A stretch of 64,000 bases of DNA from Bacteroidales bacterium. Its GTDB lineage: Bacteria > Bacteroidota > Bacteroidia > Bacteroidales > GCA-2748055. This document shows, one piece after another, positions 53,301 through 60,655 of this stretch (position 1 is the stretch's first letter; the number at the start of each line of letters is the position of its first letter). The stretch covers positions 21,452 through 85,451 of the forward strand of contig JAGLOO010000022.1 in the NCBI GenBank assembly GCA_023138875.1, in the 5' to 3' direction. The position numbers were made by a program, and so were the translations under genes. Under the pieces are notes generated by a model. The model had not been told where the DNA came from. It was given only the letters and a program-made list of their open reading frames with translations, and ran no database searches.

Positions 53301-54587
53301 CTTTGAGTCCTGTCCGCCGATTTCAAATATTGTATCCACCTCCGGATCGAAAGCGATGGCGGCAGTAGCCTGGGCCGTGATCTCATTGCGAATCAGATCG
53401 GCACCAACAAAATCACCAGTGAGATAGCGTCCCGATCCGGTGGAACCGGCTCCCCTGACAACTACCCTGTCTCCTATCTCCTCAAATATTTCAGACATCC
53501 CTTTTCTTATGGCTTCCAGGGGTCTACTGGCAGTGGGCAGGTAGCTGCGCGCAATCACGCGGTTCTGGTCGTCAATAAGCACCACATTGGTGCTCAGAGA
53601 ACCGACGTCGAGGCCCAGGTATACTTCATATTTTTCTTTTGAATCGGGGATCGTATATACCTCTTTAATGATTTCTGATTCAGGTTCTTTCAGCGGCTCA
53701 AAGGATTTGCCCCTGGATTTTTCACCACTGATATAGTCCCCAAGTTTGTCGGTTCCTTTATACCCTTCACTTTCCCCTTTTTCGTTTGCAGTGGTATGGA
53801 GCACTGCCCCGATGGCCCCCATGGAAGTGTTGTGTTCGGGAATCAGGAGATCTCCATCCTCTGTTTCAAGAAGCTCACGGAAGGCCCTTACCATCCCGGT
53901 ATTTGAAGACACGCCTCCCTGGAAAATAGCAGGAAATTGAAACGTTTTGCCCCGACCCAGTGAACTGATAAAGTTGCGGGCAACGGCAAAACAGAGCCCT
54001 GCCACAATATCGTGGACCGGGGTAGCTATTTGCTGCAGGTGGATCATATCGCTCTTGGCAAATACACTGCAACGCCCGGCGATCCGTGGTGGGCTCTCCG
54101 ATTTAAGTGACAACTCGCCAAATTCTTTTTCAATGGAAATGCCGATCCGTTTTGCCTGCTGGTCAAGAAAAGAACCTGTTCCTGCTGCGCATAGGGTATT
54201 CATTTCAAAATCAGACAGTCTGGATGTATAGTTGTCAACCTTATCCATGAAGATCAGCTTGGAATCTTCTCCACCCATCTCAATAATAGTCCTCACTTGG
54301 GGATATAACCTGGATACGGAAGTAGATTGGGCGACAATTTCATTAACGTAGGTCCCCCCGATTAACCCTGAAGCCAGTTTACCCCCTGTGCCTGTACAAC
54401 TGATGTGCTCAAACTGATTGTTTGAATAGGTTTTTCCAAGGAAATCCAGGATTTCCTTCAGTTTCTCGAAAGGTTTGCCGTGGCAATAATCATAGCGGTC
54501 CAGTTTGATATTACCGTCCGAATCCATAATGACGGTATTGATGGAGATTGACCCAATATCAAATCCGAATAGAAATTTGGGCTTCAT
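50337..54587 (-). CDS. Fused acyl-CoA dehydratase activase (two ATPase domains plus DUF2229/HgdB-like)
   Basis: A 1416-residue fusion. Two BadF/BadG/BcrA/BcrD-type ASKHA ATPase domains come first: residues about 5-270 (GFDIGSISINTV, IIEMGGEDSK, CAAGTGSF at 133-140) and about 320-580 (GLDVGSLSTNVV, IFEIGGQDSK, CAAGTGSF near 443). The cysteines of each CAAGTGSF motif would bridge a 4Fe-4S cluster. Then come a cysteine cluster (CKACSNQC near 605) and a DUF2229/HgdB-like C-terminal half. Single-domain relatives drive electrons into 2-hydroxyacyl-CoA dehydratases or benzoyl-CoA reductases using ATP. No dehydratase subunits are adjacent, so the substrate is unknown. Confidence 0.88.
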   Translation of the reverse strand: MKPKFLFGFDIGSISINTVIMDSDGNIKLDRYDYCHGKPFEKLKEILDFLGKTYSNNQFEHISCTGTGGKLASGLIGGTYVNEIVAQSTSVSRLYPQVRTIIEMGGEDSKLIFMDKVDNYTSRLSDFEMNTLCAAGTGSFLDQQAKRIGISIEKEFGELSLKSESPPRIAGRCSVFAKSDMIHLQQIATPVHDIVAGLCFAVARNFISSLGRGKTFQFPAIFQGGVSSNTGMVRAFRELLETEDGDLLIPEHNTSMGAIGAVLHTTANEKGESEGYKGTDKLGDYISGEKSRGKSFEPLKEPESEIIKEVYTIPDSKEKYEVYLGLDVGSLSTNVVLIDDQNRVIARSYLPTASRPLEAIRKGMSEIFEEIGDRVVVRGAGSTGSGRYLTGDFVGADLIRNEITAQATAAIAFDPEVDTIFEIGGQDSKFISIDNGVVVDFEMNKVCAAGTGSFLEEQSEKLDINIIGEFGAMALRADKPAGLGDRCTVFMESDLNAFQQRGVEKDNLVGGLAYSIVHNYIQKVVRKKRIGNHILFQGGVTNNKAVVAAFEKVTGKKIHIPPHFDVTGAIGAAMLARDHVKENNLQTRFKGFDISKIPYKVDIFTCKACSNQCEIRRVRIEGEKKPLYYGGRCEKYELDERKGKGEGIPNYFEERLEILMDGYQPEIDPEKTTIGIPRGLMIYFQQFPYWSTFFKELGFNVAISEETNNQTIKKSLSLIVAETCFPIEVMHGHIYEMLEGDVDYVFTPFMINNRADKDNPTANYNCPWVQTVPFMVKASLPENKRDKLLTPTLNFRYYGKVVENELNNYFGKKFRISRKQITDAMKKADVKQTRFEERVKKRGQEVIANLPENRECLVVIGRPYNTGDPALNLSMVEKLINLDVLPIPMDYLPLAEEFITKDYNKMYWPNGQRILAASRIIARDDRLHGIYMGNFRCGPDSFLAHFVHEEMAGKPYMEIEIDEHSADAGMITRYEAFLDSLKGSRIASEKKKQVYTPGMMTSSPMKDRILYFPYMNDASHVIAAVCRSFGINSESLPMQTQEDLDLARKYTSARECFPMICTTGSFLKKLMEPGVDPAKVSFFMPDHNGPCRFGQYNRFQRVLFDRLGFEKTEIIAPSNDSSYEDISAGHGTKFRFNVWKGFVAMDMIRKLKQERKPYELMPGNTEKVYQQALANLMSCMENGGGNLTDALAKIAYSFTQIPLSNGKRKPVIAIVGEIFMRDNAFCSGHLVERLEKFGAETWIAPFAEWLSYSTIRYTRDSKWKGDFKGIIKSKIQEFSQEASAKKITKVFHGLFDEDKEVTVKDMLNACGPYVHRHYDGDPALNLGTSAILVDKGISGIANILPFTCMPGTLVTAVSDQLRKDKGNIPYVSIAYDGQEDASIEIRLQAFMHQAYQYAEQKGLMEITNSPVFSIQI

Positions 54588-54706
54588 AGGAACGCTGTTT
54601 CCCTACAAATTATAAAAAAATGGGATCGCCACAGTTATTGCAGGGAACTATCCGGCTTAATTAGAACCTTTCTAAATAAAGCTCTGACGCACATCCATAT
54701 TGTCGC

Positions 54707-54774
54707 GATGCTGTTTGTAACAGCCGGATATTATAGTAGTGATGCTGTTTGTAACAGCTGGATATTATAGTAGC
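54707..54774. repeat. Two tandem 34-bp repeats with an internal short hairpin
   Basis: The unit beginning GATGCTGTTTGTAACAGC occurs twice back to back (54707-54740 and 54741-54774), with two differences (C/T after AACAGC and T/C at the last base). Each unit contains GCTGTT-TGT-AACAGC, a 6-bp stem. The second copy runs into the peroxiredoxin stop codon. No third copy was seen. Confidence 0.8.
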
Positions 54775-55328
54775 GATGACAGGAATTCCACAACCTTGCC
54801 GCTGTCCGACACCGCATTTACCTCCGAGTCTTTGTATATCAGGATCCCCTTTCGGTCAAGGATAAAGGTCCATCTCTGAATGGTGGTTCCCCGTGCAATG
54901 TCCAGCGCTTTGCCTTTGATTTCCCGGTTGATGGTTCCGCCATCCTTCTGGGGTACACCGAACAGTGTGGCGATTTCTCCGGTTTCATCGGACAGAAGGG
55001 TGAAATTCAGTTGGTGTTCCAATGCGAACAATTCCAGGGTTTCAGGTTTATCGCCCGAAACTCCCACTACCTGTGCGCCCACACCAGCCAGTTCACCTTT
55101 CTGGTCCCTGTAGCTGCAAGCTTGTTTCGTGCATCCGCCGGTAAAGGCAGCAGGGTAAAAATAGATGACCAGGTAGTCGGCCGACTTAAGGTTCTTCTTC
55201 AGTACCCATTTTGAACCTTCCTGGTCCAGGGTGATGAAATTGGGCACTTTTTCACCCAGTTTCACCTGGGGAAAAATAAGACTACCGCCAGCAAATATCA
55301 GGATAAACGTGCACAAATATCGTTTCAT
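54765..55328 (-). CDS. Exported peroxiredoxin, BCP/PrxQ-like
   Basis: A 187-residue peroxiredoxin with a signal peptide or anchor (MKRYLCTFILIFAGGSLIFP). The active site is FTGGCTKQACSYRD: Cys66 is the peroxidatic residue within PAAFTGGC, and Cys71 five residues on is the resolving residue, as in BCP. It removes hydrogen and organic peroxides using thioredoxin-like donors. The usual Pro before the Gly-Cys is Gly here. The gene stands alone; a pair of 34-bp repeats covers its stop. Confidence 0.88.
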   Translation of the reverse strand: MKRYLCTFILIFAGGSLIFPQVKLGEKVPNFITLDQEGSKWVLKKNLKSADYLVIYFYPAAFTGGCTKQACSYRDQKGELAGVGAQVVGVSGDKPETLELFALEHQLNFTLLSDETGEIATLFGVPQKDGGTINREIKGKALDIARGTTIQRWTFILDRKGILIYKDSEVNAVSDSGKVVEFLSSLL

Positions 55329-55430
55329 GGTTTCTGTATTATCAGTAGTAAGTCTACTAATTTAGTACAATATCTTCAATTCCCTGGTAATTTCAGGTTC
55401 TCATACTTTCTCACAAACCACCATGTGGTA

Positions 55431-55462
55431 TAAAAAAAAAGTCCCGCGGGAAACGGGACTTA
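55431..55462 (-). terminator. Rho-independent terminator after the Spy-like gene
   Basis: On the complementary strand AGTCCCG and CGGGACT form a 7-bp stem around TTTCCCG and are followed by nine T. It lies 20-50 bp after the stop of the Gly/Arg-rich gene. Confidence 0.85.
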
Positions 55463-55481
55463 TCATGTTTGACATGTTCAC

Positions 55482-55970
55482 CTAATAGACAGATCGGCCG
55501 TAACCTCTACCCTGTCCGCGTCCAAAACTCTGTCCACGTCCAAAACCCTGTCCACGTCCATAGCCCTGTCCACGTCTATAGCCCTGTCCACGTCCAAAAC
55601 CCTGTCCGCCTCCATAACCTACGCTGTAGTAATTCCTGCTTCTTCTGTTTACATTGCAATTCTGATCGAAATATACTTCTTGTTCAGGAGTAAGCAAACC
55701 AGAAATATTCTGGTAATGGTTCTTCATCTCGGTATTCATCTGTGTTTTGAATCCAGACGCTTTTACAGCATCGCGCTCCGAGTAGAACTGTGCACGCAAT
55801 CCATCCATCGTTTTCTGATGTGTAACACTTAACTTGTCGATTTTCTGCTGCTGTTCAATGGTCAGGCCCGGGATACTCTGGCAGATGTCACTTCTGTTTG
55901 CTCTCTGTGCATAAGCACCTGTAACCATCATTATGGCAGCTGTAGCGAATAATAGTTTTTTTAGTTTCAT
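55482..55970 (-). CDS. Spy-like periplasmic protein with a Gly-Arg-Gly-Gln repeat tail
   Basis: A 162-residue exported protein with a signal peptide (MKLKKLLFATAAIMMVTGAYA). Residues about 25-105 form a helical region with LTIEQQQKIDKL and LLTPEQEVYFDQ motifs, the LTxxQ pattern of Spy/CpxP-type periplasmic stress chaperones. Residues about 115-160 are GRGQ-type repeats such as GYGRGQGFGRGQ, encoded by 18-bp DNA repeats. A chaperone or metal-related role is inferred from the family pattern only. It is divergent from the DUF134 regulator, sharing a 94-bp promoter region. Confidence 0.75.
   Translation of the reverse strand: MKLKKLLFATAAIMMVTGAYAQRANRSDICQSIPGLTIEQQQKIDKLSVTHQKTMDGLRAQFYSERDAVKASGFKTQMNTEMKNHYQNISGLLTPEQEVYFDQNCNVNRRSRNYYSVGYGGGQGFGRGQGYRRGQGYGRGQGFGRGQSFGRGQGRGYGRSVY
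55510..55617 (-). repeat. Six 18-bp coding tandem repeats
   Basis: Six consecutive units close to CCCTGTCCACGTCCAAAA (plus strand), with up to four differences, encode the GRGQ-rich tail of the Spy-like protein. The 18-bp period keeps the frame, so copy number can change without breaking the gene. Confidence 0.85.
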
Positions 55971-56024
55971 CTGTTTAAGAATTGATTAGTATTTATTTGT
56001 ATAAAAATAGGGAAAAACATTTGT

Positions 56025-56046
56025 ATAATGAACATATGTGCATTAT
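56025..56046. promoter_or_regulatory. 22-bp imperfect palindrome in the divergent Spy-like/DUF134 promoter region
   Basis: The arms ATAATGAACAT and ATGTGCATTAT are complementary at 10 of 11 positions and meet at 56035/56036. The site ends 18 bp before the DUF134 ATG and 55 bp upstream of the divergent Spy-like start. It is well placed as an operator for the HTH protein encoded next to it. Confidence 0.55.
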
Positions 56047-56064
56047 TTTTATAAAAAAATTGAT

Positions 56065-56520
56065 ATGCCAAGACCTCAGTTTAATAGAATTGTACATGAA
56101 CCTCCTATTTATTCAACATTTAAACCTGTTGGTGCAAGGGAACAATCCCTGGAACAGATTCTGTTGTCTCTCGATGAATTTGAAGCTTTTCGTCTGGCTG
56201 ACCAATTAGGTATGTCACAGGAATCAGCGGCTGATGAGATGGGAATATCCCGGTCCACTTTTACCCGGTTGATTGAAAAATCAAGGAAAAAAATTGCTGA
56301 TTTTATTATTCAGGGGGGTCTGCTGACAATTGAAGGGGGCAGTATTCATTTCAGAAATAATATTATTCGCTGTTCAGGATGTGGGCATATGTTCAAAACT
56401 ATCATGATGAAGACCATTACAGAATGTCCGGCATGTCATTCAAATAATCTTATAAATCTGGCTGGCGGTTTCGGTCATGGTAAGTGCTGTGATTTAAAAT
56501 ATCAAAACGAAAGGAGGTAA
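56065..56520 (+). CDS. DUF134 family HTH regulator with zinc ribbon
   Basis: A 151-residue UPF0251/DUF134 protein. An HTH resembling sigma-70 region 4 covers residues about 30-85 (LSLDEFEAFRLADQLGMSQESAADEMGISRSTFTRLI). A C-terminal zinc ribbon has Cys103, Cys106, Cys121 and Cys124. The start is the ATG at 56065, where the MPRPQF beginning typical of the family occurs. A palindrome lies just upstream. DUF134 genes often neighbour DUF5320 and iron-cofactor genes, as here; the metabolite sensed is unknown. Confidence 0.88.
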   Translation: MPRPQFNRIVHEPPIYSTFKPVGAREQSLEQILLSLDEFEAFRLADQLGMSQESAADEMGISRSTFTRLIEKSRKKIADFIIQGGLLTIEGGSIHFRNNIIRCSGCGHMFKTIMMKTITECPACHSNNLINLAGGFGHGKCCDLKYQNERR

Positions 56521-56522
56521 TT

Positions 56523-56828
56523 ATGCCAAGAGGAGACAAAACCGGGCCGGCAGGTGACGGTCCGCTAACAGGAAGACGAATGGGAGATTGTGCCGGGTCT
56601 GATTATCAGGGCTTTATCAACTGGGGAGGAGGATACGGAAGAGGATTTCGTGGTGGATTTGGCCATGGAAGAGGATCCGGTTTAAGGTTCGGGAAGGGCT
56701 ATGGACATTATTATCAAGGGAGTGTCCCTGGTGTATCAGAAAAGACATTGATTGAAAATGAAATCAAAATTCTCAAAGATCAATTGTCTTCTTTAGAAGA
56801 TCGACTCTCTAAAATAGGAGAGGAATGA
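56523..56828 (+). CDS. DUF5320-like Gly/Arg-rich protein, 101 aa
   Basis: A small protein starting MPRGDKTGPAGDGPLTGRRMG, the hallmark of DUF5320. A glycine- and arginine-rich middle (GYGRGFRGGFGHGRGSG) is followed by a C-terminal coiled coil (about 75-100, ENEIKILKDQLSSLEDRLSKI). It lies 2 bp after the DUF134 gene. Function is unknown; such genes accompany proteins of nitrogenase-cofactor-like or iron-sulfur metabolism in anaerobes. Confidence 0.8.
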   Translation: MPRGDKTGPAGDGPLTGRRMGDCAGSDYQGFINWGGGYGRGFRGGFGHGRGSGLRFGKGYGHYYQGSVPGVSEKTLIENEIKILKDQLSSLEDRLSKIGEE

Positions 56829-56904
56829 TAAGAACAGAACAAACAGGTTATGTTGCACATAGCCTGTTTCATCAGGATCAGTAAATAAAATTAATCCAGG
56901 TAAA

Positions 56905-57132
56905 ATGAATACATCTGGGAAAGGTAAAAATATGGGCCAGGACCGGGGATCCGGTAGAGGTGGTGGCCAGGGCCGTAATAAGGGCGGAGCTTATGGAACG
57001 GGTGGATATTGTATTTGTGCAAAATGTGGTGAAAAAATCCCACATCAGAGAGGGATTAAATGCACCACACTAAAATGTCCTGAATGTGGACATACACTGA
57101 TAAGGGAGGAATTACTCAGGGACAAGAAGTAG
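56905..57132 (+). CDS. Small Gly-rich zinc-ribbon protein, 75 aa
   Basis: A 75-residue protein. The first half is Gly/Arg-rich (GSGRGGGQGRNKGG). The second half has six cysteines (36, 38, 41, 53, 58, 61), arranged as CxxCG and CPECG knuckles that could bind zinc or an iron-sulfur cluster. It follows DUF5320 by 76 bp. It has no signal peptide. The relation to the flavoprotein downstream is by position only. Confidence 0.65.
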   Translation: MNTSGKGKNMGQDRGSGRGGGQGRNKGGAYGTGGYCICAKCGEKIPHQRGIKCTTLKCPECGHTLIREELLRDKK

Positions 57133-57245
57133 ATTCCTGCCAGGTATTTACGCCCTTGAAAATCATAGTCCCGCTATAGAAGAATAGATTTTTGACAAAA
57201 CTCATAAAAACTTATATGGGACTGTAATTGATTTGTAGGTAATAC

Positions 57246-58643
57246 ATGAAAAAAATGAAAATGGAAAAGTACAACGTAATTATTATCGGGGCAGGACCTG
57301 CCGGTATTGTAACAGGATTAATCGTGAAAAAACAAAATCCTGATAAATCGGTTTTAATAATTGCGGAAGAAGAAAAGGGACTGATCCCCTGTGGAATTCC
57401 TTATGTTTTTCACGAGCTGGGTTCTGTGGAAAAAAATATGATGGGACTGAAACCGTTCACAGATCTTGGGGGAGAAGTGATTGTCGATCCTGTTAATGAA
57501 GTAAACATAAAAGAGAAGTCAGTATGCCTGAAATCAGGAAGTACCTGCCATTATGATAAACTTGTCTTTGCGACAGGCTCCAAACCTGTGATAGCTAAAT
57601 TCATTCGAGGTTATGATATGAAGAATGTTTATTATATCAAAAAGAGCTATAACTATATCCAGAGGCTTTTCGAGGAATTGAAGGACAAAAAAAATATCGT
57701 AATCATTGGGGGTGGATTTATTGGTGCTGAAGTGGCTGAACAGCTATCATCACATCATGATAAAAATATCACTTTGATTGAAAGTGAGAAATATTGTTTT
57801 TCTAAGGCATTTTCCGAAGAATTGAGCAAAATAACCACAGAACAGCTTGAAAAAACTGCTGCTAATATTCGAACCTCAACTTTAGTAGAAGAAATTATAG
57901 GCAATAACGATGGCTATGTAAAAAAAGTAAAAATAAAAGGAGGAGAAGAAATAACAGCAGATGCTGTAATTATTTCGGTAGGATACAAGCCAAATTCGGA
58001 ACTTGCTGAAAAAGCCGGATTACCTTTAAATGTAATGGGAGCAATCAAAGTAGACAGTTACGAACGCACATCAGTAAAAGATGTCAGTGCTGTGGGTGAC
58101 TGTTCTCAGACCATTGGCTTCTTAACCGGTCGTAGCGATCAAATCATGCTTGCTTCTACCGCTACCGCTGAAGCACGCGTGTTAGGATACAATTTATTCG
58201 GTGTTAAAATCAAAAAACTCTTTAGCGGAACATTAGGCGTATTTTCAACGAAGATAAACGGAATGGCGATGGCTGCTGCCGGTATTGATGAAAGAAGTGC
58301 AAATGAAGCCAACATAGATTTCTTAAGTACAAAATTCACTGATGTTGACAGACATCCCGGAACCATCCCCGGGGCATCACCTTTAACTGTTAAATTGTAC
58401 TTTTCTCCTTCGGATGGGACAGTACTTGGCGGAGAAGTATGGGGATCAGACTCAGCCGGTGAGATCATTAATATAATTGGCTTGATAATTCAAAAAAGTA
58501 TCACAATATACGAGCTTGTCTCTTATCAGATAGGTACACATCCTTTACTTACCGGTGCACCCACAAAACCTATGATTATTAAAGCTGCCGAAGCCGCAAT
58601 TTCTATGATTCAGATTACAAAAAAAGAAGCAATTGATATCTAA
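57246..58643 (+). CDS. FAD/NAD(P)-dependent oxidoreductase, CoA-disulfide-reductase-like
   Basis: A 465-residue flavoprotein of the single-cysteine disulfide reductase group. The FAD-binding loop is GAGPAG at 15-20, the NAD(P) loop GGGFIGAEVAE is near residue 157, and SAVGDC is the third FAD motif. Cys49 in IPCGIPYVF sits where CoA-disulfide reductases and NADH oxidases carry their single redox cysteine. A C-terminal dimerisation domain follows. Substrate (CoA disulfide, polysulfide or oxygen) is not decided by sequence. It has 113 bp upstream with an interrupted AGTCCC/GGGACT inverted repeat. Confidence 0.85.
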   Translation: MKKMKMEKYNVIIIGAGPAGIVTGLIVKKQNPDKSVLIIAEEEKGLIPCGIPYVFHELGSVEKNMMGLKPFTDLGGEVIVDPVNEVNIKEKSVCLKSGSTCHYDKLVFATGSKPVIAKFIRGYDMKNVYYIKKSYNYIQRLFEELKDKKNIVIIGGGFIGAEVAEQLSSHHDKNITLIESEKYCFSKAFSEELSKITTEQLEKTAANIRTSTLVEEIIGNNDGYVKKVKIKGGEEITADAVIISVGYKPNSELAEKAGLPLNVMGAIKVDSYERTSVKDVSAVGDCSQTIGFLTGRSDQIMLASTATAEARVLGYNLFGVKIKKLFSGTLGVFSTKINGMAMAAAGIDERSANEANIDFLSTKFTDVDRHPGTIPGASPLTVKLYFSPSDGTVLGGEVWGSDSAGEIINIIGLIIQKSITIYELVSYQIGTHPLLTGAPTKPMIIKAAEAAISMIQITKKEAIDI

Positions 58644-58827
58644 AATATCCTCTCCTTCAAAAATACTTCATTATACATGCTAAATTGGGAACAGGGGAAT
58701 CTAAGTTTTTTTTCAGAGTTCATTGAACCTATTCTGACCAACAAAGAAACCAGGTTGTTGTACGAATAATAAGGTATCTTTCCCATGGCATACTTCTTTT
58801 TTGGAACCTGCTGAAATATTCTAGTGA

Positions 58828-59682
58828 ATGAATACACAATTTGAATGTATACCCTGTATTGTAGATAGCTATTTAAGGCTCGGAGAAACAGGTGTCATCC
58901 CCGAACCCCGGCAGGAAGCTATCCTGCGTCAATTGCTAGAGTATTTATCTCAGGTTGACTACAAACAATCACCACCCATGCTGGGGCGCATGTTGCAAAG
59001 AATGATACGGGAGTCTTTACAGGATCCGGATCCCTATCATCAGATTAAGGAGAAATATAACCGGATGATGTTGGAATTGTATCCATCGTTTAAGGAAATG
59101 GTGGACAATTCTGAGGATCCGTTTGATACAGCCATGCGTCTGGCCGTTGCAGGTAATGTAATCGATTTTGGTGCTAAATACCAGTTCGATGTAATGGATA
59201 CGATCAACCGGGTAATGGATAAGAAACTGGCCATAGATGATTCCCAGGACCTTCGCCAAGACCTGAAACACGCTAATTCCCTGCTCTATATCGGGGACAA
59301 TTGCGGTGAGATTGTTCTGGACAAACTATTTCTGGAGTCCATCAATTTGCCTCAGAAGTATTTTGTTGTCCGGAATGGTCCCGTTATAAACGACATAACG
59401 CTGGAAGATGCAAAGATGGCAGGTATGGATAAGATGGCCACAGTGATCACCACCGGTGATGATGCTCCGGGGGCTGTATGGGAATCTGTTTCGGAGGATT
59501 TTAAGAATCAATTCATCAATGCAGATGTGGTTATTTCAAAGGGACAGGGTAATCTGGAAGGGTTGATAGATGTTCCCCATGATCACATCTATTTTCTGCT
59601 TGTAACCAAATGTGATTTGATTGGAGAAATAATTGGCACGCAAAAAGGAGATTTTGTGATCAAAAGAGGAACAGTTAAATAA
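58828..59682 (+). CDS. DUF89 (ARMT1-like) metal-dependent phosphatase
   Basis: A 284-residue DUF89 protein, a family of metal-dependent damage-control phosphatases acting on phosphometabolites. The metal-binding motif GDNCGEIVLDKLF is near residues 154-166 and the second motif SKGQGNLEGL near 236-245. The preceding 184 bp hold no gene that I can support. It is followed 9 bp later by a radical SAM gene, a common pairing in anaerobes. The substrate is unknown. Confidence 0.85.
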   Translation: MNTQFECIPCIVDSYLRLGETGVIPEPRQEAILRQLLEYLSQVDYKQSPPMLGRMLQRMIRESLQDPDPYHQIKEKYNRMMLELYPSFKEMVDNSEDPFDTAMRLAVAGNVIDFGAKYQFDVMDTINRVMDKKLAIDDSQDLRQDLKHANSLLYIGDNCGEIVLDKLFLESINLPQKYFVVRNGPVINDITLEDAKMAGMDKMATVITTGDDAPGAVWESVSEDFKNQFINADVVISKGQGNLEGLIDVPHDHIYFLLVTKCDLIGEIIGTQKGDFVIKRGTVK

Positions 59683-59691
59683 AGATACAAT

Positions 59692-60633
59692 ATGTATAAA
59701 CATCTGTTTGGCCCGGTACCATCCCGCAGATTAGGCATGTCGTTAGGCGTTGATTTAATTCCTCACAAAATTTGCTCATTTAATTGTGTGTATTGTGAAT
59801 GCGGGCGAACTACGAACCTTACCAGTGAGAGGAAAGAATATGTGCCGGTTGACAGTGTATTGAAAGAGTTAAAACATTTCTTCAGCAATAATCCGGCCCC
59901 GGAGTACATTACATTCTCGGGAGCCGGTGAACCCACGCTTCATTCACACATTGGCGATGTGCTGGTTTTTCTTAAAAAGAACTGGCCCCATATCCCTGTT
60001 GCTGTATTAACAAACGGGAGTCTGTTCAGCGATCCCGATGTAAGAAAGGAGTTGTTGCAGGCAGATGTTGTTTTACCCTCACTGGATGCTGCCACAGAAA
60101 GGTCATTCCGTAAAATTAGCAGGCCTGTTCGCAGTCTCAAATTAGAAAGTTATATTCAGGGACTTATAGATTTCAGAAAAGAGTTCCAGGGAAAAATTTG
60201 GCTTGAAATCTTTATACTTCCGGGGTTTAATGATGATATTGACAATTTGAATGCACTGAAAGAATCTTTGTTGAAAATCAAACCTGAAAGGATCCAGCTG
60301 AATACACTTGACAGGCCGGGAACAGTGGATGGATTAAGAGCGGTCAGCAGAACTGATCTTGAACGGATTTCCAATCTCTGGGGACTGCGGAACGTTGAAA
60401 TAATTGCACCTGCAACTGAAAGGGAGGATGCTAAATCGTATCGTACGGATGTGGAAAATGCGATTCGGGAAACACTTTTAAGGCGACCATGCACCATCCA
60501 TGACCTGGAGAGAATTCTCGGTATCCATATGAATGAGATAAACAAATATCTTGGCGTTTTAGAGAATTCCGGGATTATTAACACAACAGTGCAGGAGCGT
60601 GGTGTTTTTTATCAGCTCAAAAATTCAAGGTAA
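59692..60633 (+). CDS. Radical SAM protein with a C-terminal winged-helix region
   Basis: A 313-residue radical SAM enzyme. The cluster-binding CX3CX2C motif is Cys28, Cys32 and Cys35 in KICSFNCVYCECG, and the start FGPVPSRRLGMSLGVDL is typical of a family seen next to DUF89 in anaerobes. The SAM-binding GEPTL motif (SGAGEPTLH) is intact. Residues about 250-313 look like a winged helix (TIHDLERILGIHMNEINKYLGVLENSGII). The reaction is unknown. Confidence 0.88.
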   Translation: MYKHLFGPVPSRRLGMSLGVDLIPHKICSFNCVYCECGRTTNLTSERKEYVPVDSVLKELKHFFSNNPAPEYITFSGAGEPTLHSHIGDVLVFLKKNWPHIPVAVLTNGSLFSDPDVRKELLQADVVLPSLDAATERSFRKISRPVRSLKLESYIQGLIDFRKEFQGKIWLEIFILPGFNDDIDNLNALKESLLKIKPERIQLNTLDRPGTVDGLRAVSRTDLERISNLWGLRNVEIIAPATEREDAKSYRTDVENAIRETLLRRPCTIHDLERILGIHMNEINKYLGVLENSGIINTTVQERGVFYQLKNSR

Positions 60634-60655
60634 AACTCCTGGTGATCAAGTTAAT

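Noticed and set aside
54707..54774. CRISPR remnant
   Set aside because: There are only two adjacent units, with no spacer between them.
55510..55617. CRISPR array
   Set aside because: The repeats are contiguous 18-bp coding units without spacers, inside a signal-peptide-bearing gene.
57168..57223. AGTCCC/GGGACT interrupted inverted repeat before the flavoprotein gene
   Set aside because: The arms are far apart and the match is short; it is not strong enough to list as a regulatory element.
58640..58837. 65-residue frame on the minus strand
   Set aside because: No family resemblance, no spacing logic, and it overlaps the DUF89 start; treated as non-coding.
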